A stretch of DNA of 64,000 nt from DATFYM01 sp035315065 (GTDB taxonomy: Bacteria; Acidobacteriota; Terriglobia; UBA7540). Numbering within the stretch: position 1 is the first letter of the stretch; the number at the start of each line of letters is the position of its first letter. Both the position numbers and the translations under genes were made by a program. Below are positions 23,917-32,273 of the stretch, piece after piece. The DNA is taken from NCBI GenBank assembly GCA_035315065.1, contig DATFYM010000023.1, positions 21,315 through 85,314 on the forward strand. Reading direction: 5' to 3'. The notes under the pieces were generated by a model that was not told the origin of the DNA, made no database searches, and saw only the letters and a list, made by a program, of their open reading frames with translations.

Positions 23917-25305
23917 ATGGCCCTCTGCGTCTTCGCCCTTCTGGGAGCAGCATGGCGACTGCCGATTGCCTATTGCCGATTGGAACGAGACGACTCCAGC
24001 CGGAGCGTGTCTTCAAATCGTCAATCGTCAATCGTCAATCAGCAATCGCAGGCCCTGCTCACTGCTGCCGACGAGGTGTTTCAGGAGGTCAGCCGTATCA
24101 CTGGCCTGCCCATCAAAGCGCCGCTCCAGAAGGAGGTCGTGAACCGCGACCAGATGCGCCAGTACCTTATCGAAAGCCTCCACGCCGACTACGCGCCCCG
24201 CGAGATGCACGCGCAGGAAGCGATGCTGAAGGCGTTCGGACTCGTCCCGCCCGACTTCGACCTGGAGAAGTTCCTTATTACGTTTTATACCGAGCAGGCA
24301 GCGGGCGTTTACGACCCCAGGCGCAAGACCATGCTGATCGCGGGCTGGGTGGACCAGGACACGCAGAAAGTGGTACTGGCCCACGAGCTGACGCATGCCC
24401 TGCAAGACCAGAACTACGACCTCCGGAAATTCCTGGAGGGACGTCGCGACGATGATGACGCGACCGCCGCGCGCCAGGCGGTCGCCGAGGGGCACGCCAC
24501 CGCCGCGATGATGCAGGTGATGATGACGCCGCAGCAACTTCAGAGCCTGCCGACGGTTGTCCCCCTCATGAACATGGCCATGCAGATGCAGATCGAGCAG
24601 TATCCGGTCTTTTCCAGCGCGCCCTTTTTCTTCCGCTACCAGGCGCTTTTCCCGTACGCGGAGGGCGTCAACTTCATGCAGCGCGGCCTCAAGCAAGGCG
24701 GCTGGCCGGAGTTGCGAGACTTCTTCCTTCATCCGCCCGAGACCACGAAGGAGATCTTTCAGCCCGACGTTTACTTTGAGCACCAACGCTTGCCGGAAGT
24801 GACCTTGCCGGACCCTAAACCAATGGGGCCGATGGGGCCGATGGGGCCGATGGGGCAAGACCCGCGGCTGCGCGTTGTGGATCGCAACCGAATGGGCCAG
24901 CTTGGCTACTACTGCCTGCTCGGGCAGCTCCTCTCGGAGGACGAGGCCAAGAAGGTAGCGCCGTCGTGGCTCGCGGACCGTTATGTCGCGTACGAGGATC
25001 CTGCCGCCCATCGTTACGCGGTGGTGGCTCGTGTCCGCTGGTCGAGCGCCGAAGCCGCTGCAGACTTCTTCCGCGACCTCCACGCCATCCTGGTGAAGAA
25101 GTATCCGGATATGGGCACTATGCACGCTGTGCCTTCGCCGGCTCCGTCAGGCGGGTCCGACCCGCCCGGAGAGAGCGCCGCCGTCGTGGGCTCTACCACC
25201 GTCGGCGCGGTAGTGATTATCCGCCGCGGCGATGAGGTCCTTTGGGCCGAAGGCGTCCCGAGCGCTCAGACGGACGCGATGCGGGATTGGTTGTCGGCGG
25301 AGTGA
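23917..25305 (+). CDS. Uncharacterised HExxH metallopeptidase-like protein
   Basis: A protein of about 462 residues with VVLAHELTHALQDQNYDL (zinc HExxH) near residue 153, followed by AVAEGHATAAMMQVM, a likely third-ligand Glu/His region. The fold class resembles gluzincin-like uncharacterised proteins of Acidobacteria and Chloroflexi. The N-terminus from ATG 23917 is a short hydrophobic stretch (MALCVFALLGAAW) that may be a signal peptide. The next 40 residues are translated from intergenic-type heptamers (SSNRQSSIVNQQSQ), so the real start is uncertain; in-frame GTG 23896 and ATG 23785 also exist. Four ATGGGGCCG nonamers near 24833 encode an MGP repeat. The substrate is unknown. Confidence 0.6.
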   Translation: MALCVFALLGAAWRLPIAYCRLERDDSSRSVSSNRQSSIVNQQSQALLTAADEVFQEVSRITGLPIKAPLQKEVVNRDQMRQYLIESLHADYAPREMHAQEAMLKAFGLVPPDFDLEKFLITFYTEQAAGVYDPRRKTMLIAGWVDQDTQKVVLAHELTHALQDQNYDLRKFLEGRRDDDDATAARQAVAEGHATAAMMQVMMTPQQLQSLPTVVPLMNMAMQMQIEQYPVFSSAPFFFRYQALFPYAEGVNFMQRGLKQGGWPELRDFFLHPPETTKEIFQPDVYFEHQRLPEVTLPDPKPMGPMGPMGPMGQDPRLRVVDRNRMGQLGYYCLLGQLLSEDEAKKVAPSWLADRYVAYEDPAAHRYAVVARVRWSSAEAAADFFRDLHAILVKKYPDMGTMHAVPSPAPSGGSDPPGESAAVVGSTTVGAVVIIRRGDEVLWAEGVPSAQTDAMRDWLSAE

Positions 25306-25308
25306 TTT

Positions 25309-25447
25309 TGGTAATTTTGGATTTTGGATTTTCGATTTTGGATTGAAGACGGAAGACATTCGCGATTTGTGGTCTTCAATCCAGAATTTAAAGTTCAAAA
25401 TCCGAAATGGTTCCGTTCTTTAATCCAAAATCCAAAATCGAAAATGA
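25309..25447. repeat. Heptamer inverted-repeat locus (word TTTTGGA)
   Basis: The left arm at 25309-25349 repeats TTTTGGA/TTTTCGA; the right arm at 25419-25447 repeats AATCCAAA/AATCGAAA. A third degenerate patch with the same words lies between them (25377-25410). The right arm ends about 20 bases before the thymidine kinase start, so an RNA hairpin would sit directly upstream of its ribosome-binding site. Confidence 0.85.
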
Positions 25448-25467
25448 AACAACGGAGAAAAAAGACG

Positions 25468-26094
25468 ATGCCTCGCGGCGAACTCAAGGTGATCATCGGC
25501 AACATGTTCGGCAACAAGACCGGAAGACTGATTCTGGAGATCGAGACCCTGCGCGAGTTCGGGCGCAAGCGCGTGCTGATCTTGAAGCCCGACGTCGACA
25601 CGCGCAGCGGCCACTGCCTCATCAAGGACTATCACGGCAAATCGATGCCCGCCCAGGAAGTGCCCCCCAAGGACGTTTGGAGCGCGCTGCGGATCATCCG
25701 CGAAAAAGAGTCGGAGATCGGCCGCCGCCTCAACATTATTGCCTTCGACGAGGTGCAGTTCTTCCCCACTGACTCGGGCTTCTTCCAGCTTGTGGACGAA
25801 TTGCTCGATCGCGGCTACGACGTCATCACCGCCGGCCTCGCCCTCGACTTCAAACGGCAGCCCTTCGGCTCCACGCTGCTGCTCTTCGGCCTCTGCCGTA
25901 GCAATCACGACTGCACCTGGCTCACCCCACTTTGCTCCCGGTGTGGCAAGCCCGCAGCGCTGCCGCAGCGCATTCTCGACGGCCATCCCGCGCCCTACGA
26001 CTCGCCCCAGGTCCACGTGGGCGGCAAGGAAACCTACGAACCTCGCTGTTACGACTGCCACGAGCTGCCGGGCCGGCCGGTGCCTCCGTATTGA
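25468..26094 (+). CDS. Thymidine kinase-like protein with atypical P-loop
   Basis: A 208-residue cytoplasmic protein of the type II thymidine kinase fold. The start is ATG 25468, with CGGAG ten bases upstream. Visible parts are a P-loop region VIIGNMFGNKTGRL near residue 8, Walker B FDEVQFF near 92, GLALDFKRQPFG near 121 (the equivalent of GLDxDF), and two Cys pairs, CSRC and CYDC, that form the structural zinc site. The usual P-loop is GxMFSGKT; here the segment reads GNMFGNKT, replacing the Ser-Gly by Gly-Asn. It may be a divergent kinase or a nucleotide-binding protein with altered activity. Gene order kinase-polA fits a DNA-precursor role. Family secure, activity uncertain. Confidence 0.75.
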   Translation: MPRGELKVIIGNMFGNKTGRLILEIETLREFGRKRVLILKPDVDTRSGHCLIKDYHGKSMPAQEVPPKDVWSALRIIREKESEIGRRLNIIAFDEVQFFPTDSGFFQLVDELLDRGYDVITAGLALDFKRQPFGSTLLLFGLCRSNHDCTWLTPLCSRCGKPAALPQRILDGHPAPYDSPQVHVGGKETYEPRCYDCHELPGRPVPPY

Positions 26095-26095
26095 A

Positions 26096-26219
26096 AAACG
26101 GGAGTCGGGAGTTGGGAGTAGGGAGTCGGGAGAAGATCGGGAGGGAAGAAGGACGGTCAGAAGTAGGGAGAGGCAAACGGGGTTCGGGGTCCCGACTCCC
26201 GACTCCCTACTCCCGTCCT
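26096..26219. repeat. Heptamer inverted-repeat locus (word GGGAGTN)
   Basis: The left arm at 26098-26134 is GGGAGTC, GGGAGTT, GGGAGTA, GGGAGTC. The right arm at 26189-26216 is CCCGACTCCCGACTCCCTAC and onward, its complement. It begins four bases after the kinase stop and ends about 30 bases before the polA ribosome-binding site. Confidence 0.9.
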
Positions 26220-26260
26220 TGCCTTCAATCGAAAAACCGAAAATAAGAAAGGAGGTCCTT

Positions 26261-29167
26261 TTGGCCCAATCGGCCGAACCGAAGAAGCTGTTCTTGATCG
26301 ACGCCATGTCGCTTGTGTTTCGTGCCTTTCACGCTCCCATGCAGACGGCGCTCGTCTCGCCCACTGGATTGCCTACCAAAGCTGTTTACATCTTTGTCCG
26401 CACGCTGCTGAAGCTGCTCAAGGATCACGATCCGGCCTATCTGGCCGTCGCTTTTGATCTGGCGGCGCCTACTTTTCGCGACCAGCTCTTTGCCACTTAC
26501 AAGGCCAACCGTCCGACTTTCCCCGAGGACTTGACGGTGCAGCTTCCTTACGTGCGGCGCTTCTGTCAGGCGCTCGGCTTGCCGTCGGCGGAGAAGGAGG
26601 GGTTCGAGGCCGACGACGTCATCGGCACGCTGGCCAAGGAGGGAGCCCGGAAGTCGCTCGACGTGTTCATCGTCACCGGCGACGAGGACATGTTTCAGTT
26701 GGTGGGCCCGCGGGTGTCCATTCTCAAGCCGTCGCGCGGCGCCAATGAGTCCGAAACCTTGATTGTCTTTGCAGGGAGCGCGGGCGTCCCGCCCGCTCCT
26801 GGTGCAGCAGGTTCCGACGAGACCAAAGGCAAAGGAGCGGGCGGGACGCCCGCGCTCCCAGGGTCGGCCAAGCGCTCGTCGGCGAAGGTAACGACCGTCG
26901 AAGAAGTGTTTGACGGAGTTCGGCCGGACCAAGTGGTGGACTGGCTGGCCTTGTGTGGCGACCCGAGCGATAACATTCCGGGAGCGCGTCCGCTGCCGGG
27001 CCAGGAAAAGGCGCGCGCCGACGGCGAGAAGAAGCGGAGCTACATTGGTCCTAAGGGAGCAGCGGACCTGATCAAGGAATTCGGCACCCTGGAGAACGTT
27101 CTGGCGAACTACCAGAAGGTGAAAAAGCAAAGCTACCAGGACGCGTTGCGCGACTTCCGCAACGAAGCGCTGCTCAGCCGGGAACTGGCAACCATCCGCA
27201 CCGACGTGCCGCTTGATGCCACGCTGGAAGGGCTCGCCAGGCGCGATCGTGACCTATCGGCGCTGATCGCCCTGTGCCAGGAGTTGGGCTTCTCCACACT
27301 GCTGCGGGAGTTTCTTGTTGACGCGCCGCCGGCGGTCCCGCTGGGCGGGATTGCTTCAGAAGCAGAAGCGACGGAATTGCGCACGCCCGGCGAGATCGAG
27401 CAGTGGATGAAGGGCCTCGATCCCGGCGCTCCAATCTCGATTGGCCTGGCAACGGAGGGCGACGAGGGCTTCTCCGGGAAACTTGCGGCCCTCGGGTTTG
27501 CCGACGGCAACCGGCTGGCCTCCGTCTCACTCCGAGCGCCGCTGAGCGCGCCAGGGTTGAGCTTCGGGACTTCCCCAATTGGCCCAGTCGGCCCAGTTGG
27601 CCAAGCTCGCGAGGCTGGCAGCGCCGGCACTGCAGGAGCTGAAGCCGAGTCCATCGCTGCGCTGAGGTCCGTGCTGGAAGACGCGAGTCATCCCAAGGCC
27701 GTGCACAACTCTAAGCTTATGCGCTTGATGCTCGGGAAGCACGTGGTGGACCTGGCCGGTGTGACCGAGGATACCTTGCTCTATGCGGCCCTACTGGAGC
27801 CGCTGGCGATGAGCGACGCCCTGGAAGAGGTGGTGCTGCGCCGGCGGGGTTTGAAGATGCGGAACACGGTGGCCGAGGCGGCCGCCGAGACCCGCCAGCT
27901 TGCGGCGTTGCTGGCGCCGGAGGTGGAGCGCGAGGGGCTGCGGGCGCTCTACGATGACATCGAATTGCCGCTGGCCACAGTTCTAGCCGACGTGGAAACT
28001 GCGGGGGTGCGGATCGATCCCGCCATCCTGTCCGATATGTCGCGCCGATTTGAGGCTGACCTCCTCAATCTGACGCGCCAGATCCACGAGCTGGCGGGCG
28101 AGCCGTTCGACATCGATTCGCCCAAACAACTGGGCGAGATCCTTTTCGAGAAGCTCCGGCTGCCGGGGGGCAAGAAGCTCAAGAAGAGCGGCCAGTATTC
28201 AACGGTCGCAACCGTGCTGGAAACGCTCGCCGAGCAGCACGAATTGCCGCGCCGCATCATCGAGTACCGCACGCGCGCCAAGCTCAAGTCGACTTACGTG
28301 GACGCGCTACCGCGGTACATCAACCCGGTCACGGGCCGGCTGCACACCAGTTTCAATCAGGCCGGGTCGCGTACCGGCCGGCTCTCTTCCTCGAACCCTA
28401 ACTTGCAGAACATTCCCATCGGCGACGAGTTTGGCCTGCTCATCCGCTCTGCCTTTGTCGCCGACCCTGGCTGGAGTCTGATCTCCGCCGACTACTCGCA
28501 GATCGAGTTGCGGGTGCTCGCCCACATGTCGGAGGACCCGCTGTTGATCGAGGCGTTTTCGCACGGCGAGGACATTCACGCCCGGACCGCCCAGGAGATC
28601 TTCGCGGTGCCGCCCGGGTTGCAGACCCACGAGCACCGGCGCATGGCCAAGGCGATCAACTACGGCGTCATTTACGGCCTCAGCTCGTTCGGCCTCGCGG
28701 CGCGCACCGGCGCCAGCAAGACCGAGTCGAAGCAGTATATCGACGAGTACTTCAAGCGCTACAGCCGTGTGGCCAGCTTCCTCGAATCGTTGCTCAAAGA
28801 GGCGCGGTCGACGGGCCGCGTGCGCACCATTTTCGGGCGCTTCCGGCCGATTCCCGAAATCAACAGCCGCGACGTGATGTCGCGCAATCGGGCCGAGCGC
28901 GAAGCCCTGAACGCGCCCTTGCAAGGCACCGCCGCCGACCTGATGAAGCTGGCCATGGTGAAACTGCACGCGCGCCTGCGGCGCGAGAAGATGCAAACGC
29001 ACATCATCCTGACGGTCCACGATGAGTTGGTGGTGGAGGCTCCCGATGCGGAAGTGGACGCGGCGCGGGAGATCGTGAAGCACGAAATGGAGGGTGTGCA
29101 TTCCATGCGGGTACCGCTAGGCGTGGACGTCGGGGTAGGGAAGAACTGGAAGGAAGCGAAGGGCTAG
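26261..29167 (+). CDS. polA: DNA polymerase I
   Basis: DNA polymerase I, about 968 residues, for repair and Okazaki-fragment maturation. The TTG at 26261 is chosen because AAGGAGGT lies six bases upstream and the protein then starts in the expected place (LFLIDAMSLVFRAFH). The N-terminal 5' nuclease domain spans about 1-300. The 3'-5' exonuclease domain (about 370-540) lacks its acidic residues (HNSKLM where HNxKFD is usual), so proofreading is probably absent. The polymerase domain shows SADYSQIELRV near 742, RRMAKAINYGVIYG near 793 and HDELVVEAP near 920. Two insertions are odd. A palindromic element is translated at about 171-200, and some 18 extra residues split the helix-hairpin-helix (NIPG...IGPKGAADLI) near 240-262. 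Confidence 0.95.
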   Translation: MAQSAEPKKLFLIDAMSLVFRAFHAPMQTALVSPTGLPTKAVYIFVRTLLKLLKDHDPAYLAVAFDLAAPTFRDQLFATYKANRPTFPEDLTVQLPYVRRFCQALGLPSAEKEGFEADDVIGTLAKEGARKSLDVFIVTGDEDMFQLVGPRVSILKPSRGANESETLIVFAGSAGVPPAPGAAGSDETKGKGAGGTPALPGSAKRSSAKVTTVEEVFDGVRPDQVVDWLALCGDPSDNIPGARPLPGQEKARADGEKKRSYIGPKGAADLIKEFGTLENVLANYQKVKKQSYQDALRDFRNEALLSRELATIRTDVPLDATLEGLARRDRDLSALIALCQELGFSTLLREFLVDAPPAVPLGGIASEAEATELRTPGEIEQWMKGLDPGAPISIGLATEGDEGFSGKLAALGFADGNRLASVSLRAPLSAPGLSFGTSPIGPVGPVGQAREAGSAGTAGAEAESIAALRSVLEDASHPKAVHNSKLMRLMLGKHVVDLAGVTEDTLLYAALLEPLAMSDALEEVVLRRRGLKMRNTVAEAAAETRQLAALLAPEVEREGLRALYDDIELPLATVLADVETAGVRIDPAILSDMSRRFEADLLNLTRQIHELAGEPFDIDSPKQLGEILFEKLRLPGGKKLKKSGQYSTVATVLETLAEQHELPRRIIEYRTRAKLKSTYVDALPRYINPVTGRLHTSFNQAGSRTGRLSSSNPNLQNIPIGDEFGLLIRSAFVADPGWSLISADYSQIELRVLAHMSEDPLLIEAFSHGEDIHARTAQEIFAVPPGLQTHEHRRMAKAINYGVIYGLSSFGLAARTGASKTESKQYIDEYFKRYSRVASFLESLLKEARSTGRVRTIFGRFRPIPEINSRDVMSRNRAEREALNAPLQGTAADLMKLAMVKLHARLRREKMQTHIILTVHDELVVEAPDAEVDAAREIVKHEMEGVHSMRVPLGVDVGVGKNWKEAKG
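26774..26859. repeat. Palindromic element translated in frame inside polA
   Basis: An 86-bp inverted repeat (GGGAGCGCGGGCGTCCCGCC on the left, complement on the right) encodes AGVPPAPGAAG and AGGTPALPG within the 5' nuclease domain of PolA. The same element, with the same termini, is present between genes at 42895-42971, which shows it is a mobile-type repeat and not native polA sequence. Confidence 0.85.
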
Positions 29168-29252
29168 GGAACAGGGAACAGGGAAGTAACTAGCCTATCA
29201 AACTAAATGAGTCCCTACTCCCTACTCCCGACTCCCTACTCGCCACTCCCTC
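29166..29252. repeat. Heptamer repeat arms, unmatched pair
   Basis: GGGAACA heptamers (29168-29186) follow the polA stop. CCCTACT/CCCGACT heptamers (29212-29250) precede the end of the convergent hydrolase gene. The two arms are built from different words and are not complementary, unlike the other loci, which suggests recombination between loci. Confidence 0.75.
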
Positions 29253-30177
29253 ACTTCGGCTTCAGCAGCCCTTCCTCATCGAGCCAATCGCCAAAGCGCT
29301 CGATCCAATGATCGGTCGGCAGGCCCTGCTTGTTCATGCCAAAGCCGTGCCCGCCCTTCGCGTACATATGCAACTCGACGGGATAGCCGGCGGCCTTCCA
29401 CTTCGAATAAGTGGCGACGCTGCCCACCGCGGCGATCGGATCGTCGGTGGCGCAAAGGATGAACAACGGCGTGGAATTGGCAGGAGTTGTCTCGCCTTCC
29501 GCGATGCCGGCGCCATAAATGGGCGCGGCAAAATTCGGGCGGCTGTCGGCGTCGTGCTCCATGAGCACTCCCATAGTGACCATCCCGCCGGCGGAGAAGC
29601 CCATCAGGCCCATGCGATTGGGATCGAGGCCCCATTCGGACGCGTGCTGACGCACCACCTTCATCGCTTGCCGGCCGTCCGCGATGGCTAGAGGCATGAC
29701 CTTGCGCATCGATTCCGGCAGACCGCCCTTGCCCGGCGGGCCGAAGAGCGCCGCCAGCGCCTTGCGGAAGTCCTCCTGGGTCGGCCCCGTATCCACGAGC
29801 CGGTACTTCAGCACAAACGCCGCCACGCCGTGGGCGCTGAGCCACTTCGCAACTTCCGTTCCCTCACTGTCCCAGGAGAGAAAATGAAATCCGCCGCCGG
29901 GGCACACGATGATCCCAGTTCCTTTCGCGACCGGAGGGTTGGGCAGGTAGACGGTGAGCGTGGGTCGAACCACGTTGCGAACCAGAGGACCGCCGGCCGC
30001 CAACGGGGGGAGATGCACCACCTCTTCCTTTTGCGTCCAGTTCTCGGATCCGGGCGCAACCCCGGGCCACACTGGAATCACCTGCTCTTGGGCCTGGCAT
30101 GGCATCGCCACGGCAAGAACAACAACCAGGATCCCCCAGCAAGCACCCTGCTTGGCACCCCGCTTGGCACCCCGCAT
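29251..30177 (-). CDS. Secreted alpha/beta hydrolase (acetyl-xylan-esterase-like)
   Basis: A 308-residue exported esterase/lipase-like protein. ATG 30177 is selected because AAGGAG lies seven bases upstream and it gives a signal peptide (ACWGILVVVLAVAMPCQAQ). The alpha/beta hydrolase landmarks are the oxyanion strand GIIVCPGGGFHFLSWDSEG near residue 90, nucleophile elbow MGLMGFSAGGMV near 200, a DDPI acid region near 255 and KGGHGFGMN with the catalytic His near 280. This matches the esterase group often annotated as alpha/beta hydrolase or xylanase-associated deacetylase. It probably removes acyl groups from polysaccharides in the periplasm; the exact substrate is not known. It is convergent with polA. 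Confidence 0.8.
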   Translation of the reverse strand: MRGAKRGAKQGACWGILVVVLAVAMPCQAQEQVIPVWPGVAPGSENWTQKEEVVHLPPLAAGGPLVRNVVRPTLTVYLPNPPVAKGTGIIVCPGGGFHFLSWDSEGTEVAKWLSAHGVAAFVLKYRLVDTGPTQEDFRKALAALFGPPGKGGLPESMRKVMPLAIADGRQAMKVVRQHASEWGLDPNRMGLMGFSAGGMVTMGVLMEHDADSRPNFAAPIYGAGIAEGETTPANSTPLFILCATDDPIAAVGSVATYSKWKAAGYPVELHMYAKGGHGFGMNKQGLPTDHWIERFGDWLDEEGLLKPK

Positions 30178-30372
30178 TTGGATTCTCCTTTGACCCATTT
30201 TGGATCTCGACCCTTGAATTGAGAGCGGATTCTCAGGCTTGACTTCCGCGGCCAGAGGTAGCCCTTTCGAAATCCCCATGAATTCTCACTCCGATTTTCG
30301 ACCACCCCTCTGCGTTTAGTCTCACAGCCCTCAGGCGGCACGCGATGGAGCCGGCGCGGACAAAACACGCGC

Positions 30373-32187
30373 TCACTTTTCGTATACCACCTTGCCGCCG
30401 ACGATCGTCGTCGCCACTTGAAGGTCCTTGATTCGATCGGGAGGAATCCGGAAAAGATCCTCCGACAACACCACCAAGTCCCCCAGTTTGCCCGGAGCGA
30501 TGGTGCCCTTTTCGTTCTCCTCAAAAGCCGCGTAGGCGCTGCCTTGAGTGTAGGCGCGCAGGGCCTCCTCGAGGGTGAGTCGCTGCTCGGGGAACCAGCC
30601 CTCGGTGTGCTTGCCATCGAGCGTGGCGCGTGTGACGGCGGCGCAGACGCCCAGCAAAGGATTGAGCGGCGCCACGGGCCAGTCAGTACCGAAGGCCAGC
30701 GGGGCGCCGGCGTCGAGGATCGAACGCCAGGCGTAGCTAGTGCGGGCGCGATCGTAACCGATGCGCTTCTCTGCCCAGCGGCCGTCGTCGATGGCGTGAT
30801 AGGGCTGCATGGAGGCGATCACACCCAGCTTGCCGAACCGCGCGATGTCGGCGGCGCGGAGGTGTTGGGCATGCTCGATGCGAAAGCGGTGCGTGGCCGG
30901 CGTGGCGCCGCCGATCTGCTGGTAGATATCAAGCATCTTCGCGTTGGCGCGGTCGCCGATCGCGTGAACTGCGAGCTGAATGCCGGCTTTGTCGGCCGCG
31001 CTCAGAGTGGCCATCATTTTAGCGGGCGGCGTCATCAGCGCCGTAGCCAGTCCGGCATACGTGGGATCGTCGGTGTAAGGCTCGAACATCCAGGCGGTGC
31101 GCGAGCCGAGCGACCCGTCTGCAAACGCCTTCACCGCGCCCATCTTGAGAAAGTCGCTGCCCATATCGTGTGAGATGCCAGCCGACTGGAGGCTTGGCCA
31201 CGCGGCAACGGGAGTGATCTCGTAAAACCGGCAGGTGAGCCAGCCTTCGCGCTCGGCGCGACGCAACAACTCGATCTCGCCTGTGAAGCTACGGTTGGGA
31301 GAGTCCGCGCCCACGCTGATGTCCTCCACCGAGGTCACGCCCACGCGCCGCGCTTCGGCCAGTCCTGCCCGAAGCGCCTCTTCAAACTCAGCATCGGTGG
31401 GCAGCGGAATCGCGCGATCGACGAGGCCCTCTGCCGCGTCCTTGAGGAGGCCGGTAGGCTCGCCGGTCTTAAGGTCGCGAACGATGACCCCGCCCTCGGG
31501 AGCCCGCGTTTCCTTGGTCACACCAGCGAGCTTCAGCGCCAGCGAGTTGGCCAGCGCCGCGTGACCGTCGTAGCGGCTGATCCAAACCGGATTCTCGGGC
31601 GTGACCGAATCGATCATCCACCGCGTGGGGAGCTTGGCGTCAGGCCAGGCCTCCTCGTCCCAGTCGCCGCCTAGCATCCATTGACCGGGCTTCAAGTCTC
31701 GCGCCTTCTCGGCGATGCGCTGGACAAACTCGGCCTCGTCCCGGGTGTGCTTCAAATCGATCTGCAGAAGCTGGAAGCTCCCGTCCATGAAGTGGACATG
31801 GCTGTCGATAAAGCCCGGCATGGCAAACCGACCCCGGAGGTCGAGCACCTGGCTGTTCGGCCCAACGTAGGCTTCTGTCTCACGATCTGAGCCGACGGCC
31901 AGGATGCGCCCGTTGGCGATCGCCACCGCCTCGGCGAATTGAGCCGCCGATGACTTTTCTCCCGGCTTGGCGTATGGTTCGCCAGTCCAGATTCTGCCGT
32001 GCAACAGCACGAGGTCAGCACCGCGTATCAATTGCGCACCTCCCGGACCGGTCGCCCAGGGCGAGGACGGACCGCCGCCGCCCAGCTCCGGATTCGCAAG
32101 CCGAGGGGATGCCTTGTGCCAAGCCAATAGAATGAGAACTCCCCCAAGGAAGAATTGGGTCACAGAGTCATTAAGCCATGGGGTCAT
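30373..32187 (-). CDS. Amidohydrolase family protein (YtcJ/NfdA-like)
   Basis: A 604-residue metal-dependent hydrolase of amidohydrolase family 3. Start ATG 32187 has GAGGT six bases upstream. Residues about 10-25 (FFLGGVLILLAW) form a hydrophobic N-terminal segment, a possible signal or anchor. Landmarks are ILAVGSDRETEAYVGP near 95, MPGFIDSHVHFMDG near 125 with the metal-binding HxH, HAIGDRANAKMLD near 415, FRIEHAQHLR near 445, and LAFGTDWPVAPLNPL near 505 with the metal-site Asp. Members hydrolyse N-acyl or formamide bonds, but substrates vary widely. It is transcribed away from the MEDS gene, with which it shares an 86-bp divergent promoter region. The two may be linked, but there is no direct evidence. 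Confidence 0.85.
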   Translation of the reverse strand: MTPWLNDSVTQFFLGGVLILLAWHKASPRLANPELGGGGPSSPWATGPGGAQLIRGADLVLLHGRIWTGEPYAKPGEKSSAAQFAEAVAIANGRILAVGSDRETEAYVGPNSQVLDLRGRFAMPGFIDSHVHFMDGSFQLLQIDLKHTRDEAEFVQRIAEKARDLKPGQWMLGGDWDEEAWPDAKLPTRWMIDSVTPENPVWISRYDGHAALANSLALKLAGVTKETRAPEGGVIVRDLKTGEPTGLLKDAAEGLVDRAIPLPTDAEFEEALRAGLAEARRVGVTSVEDISVGADSPNRSFTGEIELLRRAEREGWLTCRFYEITPVAAWPSLQSAGISHDMGSDFLKMGAVKAFADGSLGSRTAWMFEPYTDDPTYAGLATALMTPPAKMMATLSAADKAGIQLAVHAIGDRANAKMLDIYQQIGGATPATHRFRIEHAQHLRAADIARFGKLGVIASMQPYHAIDDGRWAEKRIGYDRARTSYAWRSILDAGAPLAFGTDWPVAPLNPLLGVCAAVTRATLDGKHTEGWFPEQRLTLEEALRAYTQGSAYAAFEENEKGTIAPGKLGDLVVLSEDLFRIPPDRIKDLQVATTIVGGKVVYEK

Positions 32188-32273
32188 CAAGCACCTCAAC
32201 TCCTCTCTCCGTTCCCATCTTTTCCATCGGAAAGGGTTGACAGATCCACCGGTTTGGCGGATCATGGTACCAT

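Noticed and set aside
23352..24455. Open frames across the rnpB region on the plus strand
   Set aside because: They cover the RNase P RNA and have Pro/Arg-rich nonsense composition.
25739..26260. N-terminal extension of polA upstream of 26261
   Set aside because: It overlaps the thymidine kinase gene in another frame and a heptamer hairpin. AAGGAGGT before TTG 26261 fixes the start.
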